A stretch of 64,000 bases of DNA. Source: Bosea sp. Tri-49 (GTDB taxonomy: Bacteria > Pseudomonadota > Alphaproteobacteria > Rhizobiales > Beijerinckiaceae). The DNA lies in assembly GCF_003952665.1 (NCBI RefSeq), contig NZ_CP017946.1, positions 1,426,001 through 1,490,000 on the forward strand, in the 5' to 3' direction. Positions 34,094 to 42,946 of the stretch are shown in pieces; within the stretch, counting starts at the first letter, position 1, and every line of letters starts with the position of its first letter. Under the pieces are notes generated by a model that had not been told where the DNA came from, made no database searches, and saw only the letters and a list, made by a program, of their open reading frames with translations. The position numbers and the translations under genes were made by a program.

Positions 34094-36628
34094 ATGGCTT
34101 CCGGCGTAAGACGCATCACGCGCCTTGCAGCTGCGACCGCGCTGGCAACGACGCTTGCCCCGGTCCTCGGCTGGACGAGCCTGGCCTATGCCCAAACTCC
34201 GGCGGCCAAGCCGCAGGAGCGCATGGTCGTCGACGCGCGCGAGCTCGTCTACGACAAGGACAACAACACCGTTTCCGCGGTCGGCGACGTCCAGATTCTT
34301 TATCAGGGCCGCACGATCGAGGCAGATCGCGTCGTCTATGACCGCCAGAGCAAGCGCGTGGTCGCGACCGGCAACGCCCGCATCACCGAATCCAACGGCA
34401 CGGTGATCACCGGCGACCGTTTCAACCTGACCGACGACTTTCGCGACGGCTTCATCGATTCGCTGCGCGTGGTGAACACCGACAAGACCCGGTTCTCGGC
34501 ACCGCGCGCCGAGCGCACCGATGGCGAGGTCTTCGTCTTCGACAAGGGCATCTACACGGCCTGCGAGCCTTGCGTCGATCAACCCGAGCGCCCGCCGTTC
34601 TGGCAGGTGCGCGCTGCCCGGATCATCCACAAGAAGTCCGAGCAGATGATCTACTACGAGGAGGCCCGGCTGGAGTTCGCCGGCATCCCGATCGCCTATA
34701 TCCCGTTCATGTCGGGGCCGGACGCGACCGTTAAGCGCAAGACCGGCTTCCTGGCGCCAAAATTCATCAACACCTCGGCGCTCGGTTATGGCGTGGGCCT
34801 GCCCTACTTCATCAATCTCGCGCCGAACTACGATCTGACGGTGACGCCGACCTATCTCTCGCGCCAGGGCCTGCTCGGCGAGGTCGAGTGGCGGCATCGT
34901 TTCGTCAACGGCTCGTACAACATCCGCGCCGCCGGTATTTTCCAGCAGGAAAAGGAGGCTTTCCTATCAAGCCCCTTCGGCGCCGGTGACGACACATTCC
35001 GCGGCTCGGTCGAGAGCTCCGGCAAGGTGTTCATCAACCCGCGCTGGAATTTCAGCTGGGACGTCGCGGCAGCGACCGACCGGTTCTTCTTCAAGAACTA
35101 CCGGATCCGCAGCGAGAGCATCACGGCCTCGACCTATCTGCAGGAATCGACCTCGACCGTCTCGCTCAACGGCCAGACGGCGAACGCCTGGTTCGATATG
35201 CGCGGCTATTACTTCCAGCCGCTGACCTATTACGACTGGCAGAAGCAGCAGCCGGTGGTCGGGCCGGTCGTCGACTACAACCGGCGGGTCCACAAGCCTT
35301 CCATGATCGGCGGTGAGTTGTCGTTCACCGTCAATCTGACGCATCTGACCCGCGAGGCGGCCTCCTTCAAGGAACTGCCGGTCCAGAAGACCTTCCTGAT
35401 CAACACGCCGAGCTATTCACTGTTCGATGGCTGCGCGGTCTATCAGAAGGGGCAATGCCTCGTGACCGGCCTCGCTGGCTCGATCGCGCGCGCCACCGCC
35501 GAGGTCGATTGGCGGCGCAACTTCGTCGATCCGATCGGTCAGGTCTGGACGCCCTACGCCTCGCTGAGAGCGGACGTGTTCTCCCTCAACCCGAACACGA
35601 CCAGCTATGCCAACACGCATGTCAACACCATCGCCGACACCTCCGACGAGGTGTTTGGACGAGCGATGCCGGCGATCGGCCTGATGTACCGGTTCCCGTT
35701 CGTCGCCTCGACCTCTTGGGGAACGCACATCCTCGAGCCGGTCGCGCAGGTCGTGGCGCGCCCGAACGAGACGAACAGCCTGCGCGTTGCCAACGAAGAT
35801 TCGCAGAGTCTCGTCTTCGACGACACCAATCTGTTCGAATGGAACAAATTTTCCGGATACGATCGGGTCGAGGGCGGCAGCCGGGCGAACATCGGCCTGC
35901 GCTATAGCGGCACGTTCGGCCAGGACGCGTATGCCAACGCCTTGTTCGGACAGTCCTATCATCTCGGCGGCCGCAATTCCTATTCCAGCGGCGACCTGAC
36001 CAACACCGGCCTCAACTCGGGCCTGGACACCCGCCGCTCGGACTATGTCGCCAAGGCACAGCTCCAGCCGTTCAAGGGTCTGCTGCTGCAGGCCGGTGGA
36101 CGCTTCAACGAATCGACCTTCGAGCCGCAGCGCGTCGATGCCTCCGCGGCCTTCAGCTACAAGTTCCTGTCGACGACAGTCGGCTACAGCCGCTACGAAC
36201 CGCAGCCCGACCTCGGCATCCCGCGCCGCCGCGAAGGTCTCAGCCTCACCCAGTCCGTCTCGTTCGCCCAGTACTGGAGCGTGCGCGGCAGCGTTCTGTT
36301 CGACCTCGACAAATTCAAGTACGATCGCGAGCGCTATCGCGATGCGCTGTCGCTCTATATGGCGAACCCTGCCAGCACCCCGAACCCGGTCTATCCGAAC
36401 ACCGGCCCATTCCAGACGGCGGCGGCTTCGCTGGGCCTGCGTTATCAGGATGAGTGCACGATCTTCGACGTGTCCTATTCGCAGTCCTATGCCGACAGGC
36501 AGGCGGGCTCGACCAAGGATACGCGGACGGTGATGTTCCGCCTCGAGCTGCGCACGCTCGGCGAGATCAGTTATTCGCAGAACCTGGGTACGAGCAGCTC
36601 CGGCGACGGTGTCGCGTCCAGCAATTGA
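34094..36628 (+). CDS. lptD: LPS assembly outer-membrane protein LptD
   Basis: Beta-barrel that inserts LPS in the outer leaflet. The 844-residue protein has a signal peptide (about 1-33, ending SLAYA), a periplasmic OstA-type domain (ELVYDKDNNTVSAVGDVQILYQGRTIEADRVVYD, ITESNGTVITGDRFNLTD) and a C-terminal barrel of about 550 residues. Cysteines occur in ACEPC, in the pair DGCAVYQKGQC and in DECTIF near the end; by family knowledge some form disulfides. The barrel needs LptE and the BAM complex, neither seen here. Downstream, pdxA follows directly; no surA gene lies between. Confidence 0.95.
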   Translation: MASGVRRITRLAAATALATTLAPVLGWTSLAYAQTPAAKPQERMVVDARELVYDKDNNTVSAVGDVQILYQGRTIEADRVVYDRQSKRVVATGNARITESNGTVITGDRFNLTDDFRDGFIDSLRVVNTDKTRFSAPRAERTDGEVFVFDKGIYTACEPCVDQPERPPFWQVRAARIIHKKSEQMIYYEEARLEFAGIPIAYIPFMSGPDATVKRKTGFLAPKFINTSALGYGVGLPYFINLAPNYDLTVTPTYLSRQGLLGEVEWRHRFVNGSYNIRAAGIFQQEKEAFLSSPFGAGDDTFRGSVESSGKVFINPRWNFSWDVAAATDRFFFKNYRIRSESITASTYLQESTSTVSLNGQTANAWFDMRGYYFQPLTYYDWQKQQPVVGPVVDYNRRVHKPSMIGGELSFTVNLTHLTREAASFKELPVQKTFLINTPSYSLFDGCAVYQKGQCLVTGLAGSIARATAEVDWRRNFVDPIGQVWTPYASLRADVFSLNPNTTSYANTHVNTIADTSDEVFGRAMPAIGLMYRFPFVASTSWGTHILEPVAQVVARPNETNSLRVANEDSQSLVFDDTNLFEWNKFSGYDRVEGGSRANIGLRYSGTFGQDAYANALFGQSYHLGGRNSYSSGDLTNTGLNSGLDTRRSDYVAKAQLQPFKGLLLQAGGRFNESTFEPQRVDASAAFSYKFLSTTVGYSRYEPQPDLGIPRRREGLSLTQSVSFAQYWSVRGSVLFDLDKFKYDRERYRDALSLYMANPASTPNPVYPNTGPFQTAAASLGLRYQDECTIFDVSYSQSYADRQAGSTKDTRTVMFRLELRTLGEISYSQNLGTSSSGDGVASSN

Positions 36629-36674
36629 TGGCGCCGTTGCCGGCGTTTCCGAAGGTTATTGAAAGGGATCGCGC

Positions 36675-37694
36675 TTGAGCCGGCGTCTTCTGGCTCTGAC
36701 TCAGGGCGATCCCGCCGGGATCGGCCCGGAGTTGGCTCTCGCCGCCTGGAGGCAGCGTGCGGTGCGCTCCATTCCGCCCTTCGCTTATCTGGGCAATTCC
36801 GACATGCTCGCCGGGCTGGTGCAGCGGCTCGGCCTCGATGTGCAGTTGCGCAATGTCGGCTGGGATGAAGCCGAAGCCTGCTTCGCGACCGCCTTGCCCG
36901 TGATCGAGCTCGACAATCGCTCGCCAGCGCGATCCGGATCTCCCGATCCGGCCAACGCAGGCGGTGTGATCGAAGCGATCGAGCGCGGCGTCGAGGCCGT
37001 CGAGGCCGGGCGAGCCGCGGCGCTCGTCACCAACCCCATCGCCAAGAGCGTGCTCTATGCCGCCGGCTTCCAGCATCCCGGCCATACCGAATTTCTGGCG
37101 GAGCTGGCGGGCCGTGGCCGGGACACGGTGCCGCGGCCGGTGATGATGATCTGGTCGGAAGGGCTCGCCGTCATTCCGGTCACCATCCATATTCCGCTGG
37201 AGGCGGTGCCGGGGCAGCTGACGACGGAGCTGATCGTCGAGACCGGCCGGATCGCGGCAGCCGACCTCGAACGCCGCTTCGGTGTCTTGCGGCCGAGGCT
37301 GGCATTGTGCGGGCTCAACCCACATGCGGGCGAAGGCGGCGCGCTCGGCAGGGAGGATGCGGCGGTGATCGCGCCGGCAGTCGAGCAACTGCGAGGGCTC
37401 GGCATCGATGCAAGCGGCCCCTATCCAGCCGACACGCTGTTCCATGCCCGGGCCCGTACCGGCTACGACGTCGCGCTCGGCATGTATCACGACCAGGCAT
37501 TGATCCCGATCAAGACCATCGCCTTCGACGAGGGCGTCAACGTCACGCTCGGTCTGCCCTTCATTCGGACCTCGCCGGACCACGGCACGGCGTTCGACAT
37601 CGCCGGCAAGGGCATCGCCCGGCCGGACAGCCTGTGCGCGGCGCTGAAGCTCGCAGCCCGCATGGCTGCCGCCGAGAGCAAGGCAACCACATGA
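36675..37694 (+). CDS. pdxA: 4-hydroxythreonine-4-phosphate dehydrogenase PdxA
   Basis: Oxidises 4-phosphohydroxy-L-threonine in pyridoxal-phosphate synthesis. The 339-residue protein begins [20 protein letters not shown]. It contains the metal-binding region [29 protein letters not shown] and the conserved [49 protein letters not shown] and [16 protein letters not shown]. The start is TTG at 36675 with AAGGGA upstream; no better codon is in frame. The last bases overlap rsmA (ATGA). Confidence 0.95.
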   Translation: MSRRLLALTQGDPAGIGPELALAAWRQRAVRSIPPFAYLGNSDMLAGLVQRLGLDVQLRNVGWDEAEACFATALPVIELDNRSPARSGSPDPANAGGVIEAIERGVEAVEAGRAAALVTNPIAKSVLYAAGFQHPGHTEFLAELAGRGRDTVPRPVMMIWSEGLAVIPVTIHIPLEAVPGQLTTELIVETGRIAAADLERRFGVLRPRLALCGLNPHAGEGGALGREDAAVIAPAVEQLRGLGIDASGPYPADTLFHARARTGYDVALGMYHDQALIPIKTIAFDEGVNVTLGLPFIRTSPDHGTAFDIAGKGIARPDSLCAALKLAARMAAAESKATT

Positions 37695-38551
37695 GCGCCA
37701 CCTCCCCGGACGGGTTGCCGCCGCTGCGCGAGGTCGTGGAGCGCCACGGTCTGATGGCGCAGAAGGCGCTCGGCCAGAACTTTCTGTTCGACCTCAATCT
37801 GACCGGCCGGATCGCGCGGTCCGCTGGACCGCTGGACGGCCAGACCATCGTCGAGATCGGTCCTGGTCCCGGGGGACTCACCCGCGCCTTGCTGGCCAAT
37901 GGCGCAGGCCGGGTCATCGCCATCGAGCGCGACAGACGCTGCATGCCGGCACTGGCCGAGATCGGCGCCCATTATCCAGGTCGGCTCGAGGTCGTCGATG
38001 GCGACGCACTCGCCGTCGACCTCTCCGGCCTGCTCGGCGGCAACCAGGCCCGGATCGTCGCCAACCTGCCCTATAATATCGGCACGCCTCTGCTGGTGGG
38101 CTGGCTCAGCGCCGAGCCCTGGCCGCCCTGGTGGACCTCGCTGACGCTGATGTTCCAGCGTGAGGTGGCCGAGCGCATCGTCGCGACGCCAGAGCAGCGC
38201 GCGGCTTACGGCCGGCTCGCCGTGCTCGCCAACTGGCGTTGCGAGAGGAAGATCCTGTTCGACGTGCCGAAGACCGCCTTCGTGCCGCAGCCAAAGATCA
38301 CATCCTCGATCGTCCAGCTGGTGCCGAGGCAGCATCCTGAACTATGCGATCGGCGGCTGCTCGAACGGGTCACGCTCGCTGCGTTCGGCCAGAGGCGGAA
38401 GATGCTGCGCCAAAGTCTCAAGGCCGTGCTCGCCGATCCAGCGGCAATGATCGAAACCGCCGGACTCTCACCGACCATGCGGGCGGAGGAGGTCTCGGTC
38501 AGCGGCTTCGTCGCCCTCGCCAACGCGCTGGCATCGGCGGCGCAGCGCTGA
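37691..38551 (+). CDS. rsmA: 16S rRNA dimethyltransferase RsmA (KsgA)
   Basis: Dimethylates two adjacent adenines near the 3' end of 16S rRNA late in small-subunit assembly. The 286-residue protein has [11 protein letters not shown], the SAM motif [25 protein letters not shown] and the catalytic [11 protein letters not shown], with [16 protein letters not shown] and [15 protein letters not shown] at 37691 overlaps the pdxA stop, the usual pdxA-rsmA coupling. It converges with gmk, whose stop abuts its own. Confidence 0.96.
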   Translation: MSATSPDGLPPLREVVERHGLMAQKALGQNFLFDLNLTGRIARSAGPLDGQTIVEIGPGPGGLTRALLANGAGRVIAIERDRRCMPALAEIGAHYPGRLEVVDGDALAVDLSGLLGGNQARIVANLPYNIGTPLLVGWLSAEPWPPWWTSLTLMFQREVAERIVATPEQRAAYGRLAVLANWRCERKILFDVPKTAFVPQPKITSSIVQLVPRQHPELCDRRLLERVTLAAFGQRRKMLRQSLKAVLADPAAMIETAGLSPTMRAEEVSVSGFVALANALASAAQR

Positions 38552-39205
38552 TCAGCCGACCTTCTCGGCTAGCAGGGTCTCGACGAAGTCCGCCATGCCG
38601 ACCGCGCGGCTGCGCTTCAACCGCTCGGCCGCCAGGATCGAACGAACCGATTCATAGGCGGCGCCGAGATCGTCATTGACGATGACGTAGTCGTAAACGC
38701 TCCAGCGTGCGATCTCGTCGCGCGCATTGTCGAGCCGGCGCGCGATCACCTCCGGCGCATCCTCGGCGCGCCGGACCAGCCGCGAGCGCAGCTCGGCCAT
38801 GGAAGGTGGCAGGATGAAAATCGCGACGACGTCCTCGCGCGCCTTCTCGAGGATCTGCTGCGTGCCCTGGTAGTCGATGTCGAACAGCACATCGCGGCCG
38901 GCCTTCAACGCCTCTTCGACGGGCTTGCGCGGCGTGCCGTAGCCATTGCCATGGACTTCGGCCGATTCCAGCATCTCGTCGCGTTGGCGCAGCAGGTCGA
39001 AGGCATCGCGCTCGATGAAGCGATAATGGACACCGTCGATCTCGGAGGGGCGTTTCCCGCGCGTCGTGACCGAGATCGAAAGGTCGAGATTGGTTTCCTT
39101 TTGCGACAAGGTCCGGGTCAGCGTCGACTTGCCGGCGCCGGACGGCGACGACAGGATCAGCATCAGGCCGCGACGGGCCGGGCGGGTAGGATCGGCCATC
39201 GCCAT
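38552..39205 (-). CDS. gmk: Guanylate kinase
   Basis: Phosphorylates GMP to GDP. The 217-residue protein has the P-loop LILSSPSGAGKSTLTRTL (about 15-32), the GMP-binding SVTTRGKRPSEIDGVHYRFI and DVLFDIDYQGTQQILEKA, and the lid R-rich segment LRSRLVRRAEDAPEVIARRLDNA. Normal length. Its start overlaps the yicC stop by one base (TAATG), so yicC-gmk is an operon, as in many alphaproteobacteria. Confidence 0.96.
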   Translation of the reverse strand: MAMADPTRPARRGLMLILSSPSGAGKSTLTRTLSQKETNLDLSISVTTRGKRPSEIDGVHYRFIERDAFDLLRQRDEMLESAEVHGNGYGTPRKPVEEALKAGRDVLFDIDYQGTQQILEKAREDVVAIFILPPSMAELRSRLVRRAEDAPEVIARRLDNARDEIARWSVYDYVIVNDDLGAAYESVRSILAAERLKRSRAVGMADFVETLLAEKVG

Positions 39206-40095
39206 TACTCCACGTTCTGGACCTGCTCGCGCAGCTGGTCGACGGTCGTGCGCAATTCGAGGCCGATCCGCGACAGGCCGGGATCGCCAGCCTTGGCGCA
39301 GAGCGTCGAGGCTTCCCGGCCGAACTCCTGTGCCAGGAAATCGAGCTTGCGGCCGATCGGCCCGCCCTGGGCGAGCAGTTCGCGGAGCGCCGCAACATGG
39401 GCGTGAAGCCGATCGACCTCCTCGCGGATATCGGCCTTGACCGCCAGCAGCGCAGCTTCCTGATGCAGGCGCTGCGGCTCGAAGGCCTTGCCGGTCTCCA
39501 TCAACGCAGCGACCTGGGTCGCGAGTCGCGTGCGGACCGCCTCGACACTGCGAGCCGGGTGATTCTCGGCTTCGACCGTCAGGCGGGCGATGGTGTCGAG
39601 ATGGCCGACGAGGATCGCCTCGAGCGCCCGCCCCTCGGCGAGCCTCGCCTGCTTCAGCGCCGCGATCGTCCCCTCCAATGCAGCGAGCACCGGCTTTTCG
39701 AGGTCGCTGAGCGTATCGCCGCCCTCCTCGGAAACCTCGACCACGCCGCGGATCGCGAGCAGACCATCAAGCGTCGCCGGGGCGATACTAGCGGGCAATT
39801 TTACCTGACTCGCGGCCTCGATCAGGGCGGCGAGCGCCTCCTGGTTGATGCGCGGACGCGCAGCAGCAGCTTCGCTGGTGATGGCGAGGCTGACATGCAA
39901 GGTGCCGCGTGCGAAGGCGGCCGAGAACTGCTTGCGCGCCGCTTCGGAGAAGCTCTCAAAACCGGTCGGGGCACGGACGCGGACATCGAGCCCCCGGCCG
40001 TTGACGCTGCGGACCTCCCAGGCCCAGGCATGCATGTCGATGGTCCCGGCCACCCGGGCGAACCCCGTCATGCTCTCGATCGCCATATCGCTCAT
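39205..40095 (-). CDS. YicC-family endoribonuclease
   Basis: A 296-residue YicC-type protein; members are reported as endoribonucleases and stress-survival factors. The N-terminal family motif IESMTGFARVAG and EVRSVNGRGLDVRVRAPTGFE are present. The C-terminal DUF1732-type domain includes EVDRLHAHVAALRELLAQGGPIGRKLDFLAQEFGREASTLCAKA, with the strongly conserved GRKLDFL-QE-RE pattern. ATG at 40095 was chosen; a second ATG at 40086 is equally possible because the AAGGGG site is very close to the first. Translationally linked to gmk downstream. Confidence 0.92.
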   Translation of the reverse strand: MSDMAIESMTGFARVAGTIDMHAWAWEVRSVNGRGLDVRVRAPTGFESFSEAARKQFSAAFARGTLHVSLAITSEAAAARPRINQEALAALIEAASQVKLPASIAPATLDGLLAIRGVVEVSEEGGDTLSDLEKPVLAALEGTIAALKQARLAEGRALEAILVGHLDTIARLTVEAENHPARSVEAVRTRLATQVAALMETGKAFEPQRLHQEAALLAVKADIREEVDRLHAHVAALRELLAQGGPIGRKLDFLAQEFGREASTLCAKAGDPGLSRIGLELRTTVDQLREQVQNVE

Positions 40096-40194
40096 AACCC
40101 CTTCTGGAATGCGGCGGGACCGTAGAGAGGCGCTGCGCCTGTCGCAAGCTGCCGCCACAGCAAATCTGGGAACAGAATGCCTCCGTACCCTCGA

Positions 40195-41631
40195 TCAGCA
40201 GGCAGGCACGCCTCGTCCCGCCATATACGCGTCGGCTGCCTCGCCGAGCCGCCTGGCAGCTGCGATCAAATCGCGACTGTCATGCCCTGAGAAGCCGAGG
40301 ATGAAACCCTCCGTACCGCCCGGGGAGAGGCTGGCCTCGGACAGCAATCTTGTCTCGACCGCCGCCATCGCGCGAATGCGGGCGCCGGCATCGACGGGAA
40401 GGCCGGCAGGGAGATAGGCAACCAGATGCAGGCCCTGCGGCGGAACGACGACGCGCAGCCGGCCACGGCCCGCCTCCACCAGGACCGATGCGACGGTATC
40501 GCGAGCTTGACGATAGCGCAGGCGGGCACGCCGGAGGTGCGCAGCAAACGCGCCGCTGGACATGAGCTCGGCCACAGCGTCCGACAAGAAGCCGGGCGGA
40601 AATCGATCAGCGGCACTCCTGGCCCTCATCACCCGTTCGGCAACGGCCGGAGGCAGGACGAGATAGGCAAGGCGCAAGGAGGGAAACAGCGTTTTCGAGA
40701 AGGTGCCGCTATAGATCACCCGCTCGCCGCCAAGACCGGCCAGCGCCGTGAGAGGCGGCCCGGCATAGCGAAACTCGCTGTCGTAATCATCCTCGATGAT
40801 CCAGGCCTGCGCCGCATTCGCCCAATCCAGCAGCGCTACCCGCCGCGCCATGCTCATGGTGATGCCGGTCGGAAACTGATGCGAGGGAGTGACATAGGCG
40901 GCCCGTGCCGATGGAGCGCGCTTTCGGCCCTCGTCGACCCTGATGCCGTCGCCATCGACGGGCACCGGGATCAAGTGCATCTTGGCGGCTCGCAAGGTGC
41001 CATGGGCCGCGTAATAGCCCGGCTCCTCCAGCCAGATCTCATCGCCAGATGAAAGCAGGGCTTCAGCACAGAGGCGCAAGCCCTGTTGCGTGCCACTGGT
41101 GATCATGATGCAGCCTGGATCGCAACGAATGCCCCGGTTTGCTGCGAGGTGTCGGGCGATCTCTGTTCGAAGCGTCAGGCTGCCGCGTGGATCGCCATAG
41201 CCGAGCTGATCAGGGTTCGCAGCGACGATATGACGGCGAACGCCCGCGCCGAGTTGGCGCAGGAGGCGACCGTCGACATGGGTCCGCCCCAGGGCGAAGG
41301 CGCGGCTCGGAAGGGTTTCGACGTCGAGCCGGACAGGAGCCGCGGCTGACTGCGCCGCCGGCAGATCCGCAGCCACATAAGTACCGGAGCCTCGCCGAGC
41401 CTCTGCCAGCTCGTCGCTGAGGAGATGCTCGTAAGCCGCGACAACGGCATTGCGCGGCACGTCCAATTGCTCGGCCAACGCCCTGCTGGATGGCAGCTTC
41501 AGACCCGGGCTCAGATAACCGTCGACGATCGCCACCCGCAGCGCGGAGTGAACCCGCGATGCCTGATTGGGGATGCCCGGATCCAATGCGATCGGCAAGT
41601 CGAGCGTTCGCCGTGGCAAAGTGGTTGCCAT
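40195..41631 (-). CDS. MocR-family transcriptional regulator (GntR HTH fused to aminotransferase domain)
   Basis: A 478-residue regulator. The N-terminal GntR-type winged helix (about 20-90) shows LRVAIVDGYLSPGLKLPSSRALAEQLDVPRNAVVAAYEHL. The C-terminal fold-type-I aminotransferase domain shows VYI-like contacts, GTQQGLRLCAEALLSSGDEIWLEEPGYYAA, AYVTPSHQFPTGITMSMARR, IEDDYDSEFRY and the PLP lysine in SGTFSKTLFPSLRLAYLV. It is divergent from an MFS transporter, which it most likely controls. ATG at 41631 is preferred; the in-frame ATG at 41721 would consume the whole promoter gap. The effector amine is unknown. Confidence 0.93.
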   Translation of the reverse strand: MATTLPRRTLDLPIALDPGIPNQASRVHSALRVAIVDGYLSPGLKLPSSRALAEQLDVPRNAVVAAYEHLLSDELAEARRGSGTYVAADLPAAQSAAAPVRLDVETLPSRAFALGRTHVDGRLLRQLGAGVRRHIVAANPDQLGYGDPRGSLTLRTEIARHLAANRGIRCDPGCIMITSGTQQGLRLCAEALLSSGDEIWLEEPGYYAAHGTLRAAKMHLIPVPVDGDGIRVDEGRKRAPSARAAYVTPSHQFPTGITMSMARRVALLDWANAAQAWIIEDDYDSEFRYAGPPLTALAGLGGERVIYSGTFSKTLFPSLRLAYLVLPPAVAERVMRARSAADRFPPGFLSDAVAELMSSGAFAAHLRRARLRYRQARDTVASVLVEAGRGRLRVVVPPQGLHLVAYLPAGLPVDAGARIRAMAAVETRLLSEASLSPGGTEGFILGFSGHDSRDLIAAARRLGEAADAYMAGRGVPAC

Positions 41632-41642
41632 TTCTTTCTTCA

Positions 41643-41703
41643 AAGTGGGCCTATCAGCGACCACTTCGGCATGCGACGCCTCAGAAGTCAAAGAAGGTGA
41701 CTT
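41643..41703. promoter_or_regulatory. Two dyads between the divergent MocR and MFS genes
   Basis: AAGTGG-N12-CCACTT (41643-41666) and AAGTCA-N7-TGACTT (41685-41703) fill most of the 88-base intergenic gap. The four half-sites are related (AAGTSR). MocR regulators bind repeats in such gaps, so this is the likely operator. Confidence 0.45.
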
Positions 41704-41719
41704 GGGAGGCTCAACGATC

Positions 41720-42919
41720 ATGCGTGGAATTGGTGTGAGCTTGTTGTTTGTCGGCGCATTGCTGACCGCAACAGGCTATGGCGCGACGTTCCTGCTGACG
41801 GAGCATTTTCGCAGCCTCGGCGGCAGCGAGATCGAGACTGGCAAGGTTCTGGCGGGCGCGATGGTCGGCACCTTTATCGGCGTGCCCCTGATCGGATGGG
41901 TCGGCGCCCGCTTCGGCGGCGCCCGCCTCGCCGCAATCGGGGCCGTTCTGGTCACCGCCGGATATCTGCTCCTGGCCGGTGTCGCCTCGCTCTCCAATAC
42001 CATCGTGATCGCCGGCTTCATGGTCGGCTGCGGCTGGGGCATGTTTTATCTGGCCGCCCCTATGGCCGTTTCGGAACGGGTGAGCGATCTCGATCGCGGC
42101 TTCTGGTTCACGCGCTTCGGCGCGTTTCAGATGGCCGGCATCGGCGGCGGCCCGGCATTGGCGTTGTTTCTCGTCGACACTCTCGGCTTGTCGACAGCCT
42201 CGCTCTTTCGCCTGCTCGCGTTCGGCTGCGTCTGCGCCGCGGCCTGCCTATGGGCGTTCGAACTGACGACGCCTCGGCCAGCCCAGCCCCATCCAGGCAG
42301 CACAGGCGCGCCAAGGAACTGGGTTACCTCGATCGTTCCCTTGGCGGGCACCAGGGCGATCTATCCAATTCTCATGGTCGGAATTGGGGCTTGTGTCTTC
42401 ACCGGCATGCTGACGTTTCAAAGCTCGCTGGCGCGCGGTAGCGGCCTCGATGCCAGTCTGTATTTCACCACCTATGCAGCCGTGGTGGTGGTCGCGCGCT
42501 TTACGCTCGCGCCCGCCATCAACCGCGCCGATGGCAATCGGATGTCAGTCCTGTTGCTGATCCTGATGTCGGCCGGCGTCCTGGTCTACTTCGCCATCGG
42601 CTATGGCGCGTCGGTGCAAGTCGTCAGCGGCATCCTGCTGGGGCTCGGCTACGGGCTGGTCTATACCGTCATTCAGACGCAGGTCGTCAACGATGCGCCG
42701 GAAGCTCACCGCACCGGCGCTCTGACATGGTTCGTGGTGTCATACTTTATCGGGATTTTCGGCTTCCCGGCGATCGGCGGCTGGCTGATCGTCCATTGGG
42801 GCACACAGGCCTTCCTCGTGGTCGTCCTCGTTTGTGCCCTGGCCGAACTTGCTCTCGCCTTGGCGCGAAATCGGTCCCGCGCGAGCAGCGCTGCGGTTCT
42901 GAACGCTCCACGCGCCTGA
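41720..42919 (+). CDS. MFS transporter
   Basis: A 399-residue major-facilitator permease with about 12 hydrophobic helices, beginning at GIGVSLLFVGALLTATGYGATFLL. The loop after helix 2 carries a diverged MFS motif (GWVGARFGGARLAAIG). A hydrophilic central loop (TTPRPAQPHPGSTGAPRN) separates the two halves. The second half includes GILLGLGYGLVYTVIQTQVVNDAPEAHRTGALTWF, reminiscent of drug or sugar exporters. ATG at 41720 has GGGAGG 9 bases upstream. The divergent MocR gene suggests that the substrate is an amine or amino-acid-like compound, by inference only. Confidence 0.9.
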   Translation: MRGIGVSLLFVGALLTATGYGATFLLTEHFRSLGGSEIETGKVLAGAMVGTFIGVPLIGWVGARFGGARLAAIGAVLVTAGYLLLAGVASLSNTIVIAGFMVGCGWGMFYLAAPMAVSERVSDLDRGFWFTRFGAFQMAGIGGGPALALFLVDTLGLSTASLFRLLAFGCVCAAACLWAFELTTPRPAQPHPGSTGAPRNWVTSIVPLAGTRAIYPILMVGIGACVFTGMLTFQSSLARGSGLDASLYFTTYAAVVVVARFTLAPAINRADGNRMSVLLLILMSAGVLVYFAIGYGASVQVVSGILLGLGYGLVYTVIQTQVVNDAPEAHRTGALTWFVVSYFIGIFGFPAIGGWLIVHWGTQAFLVVVLVCALAELALALARNRSRASSAAVLNAPRA

Positions 42920-42946
42920 TGTTCGCGCGCATCGTCCTGAGGCGCA

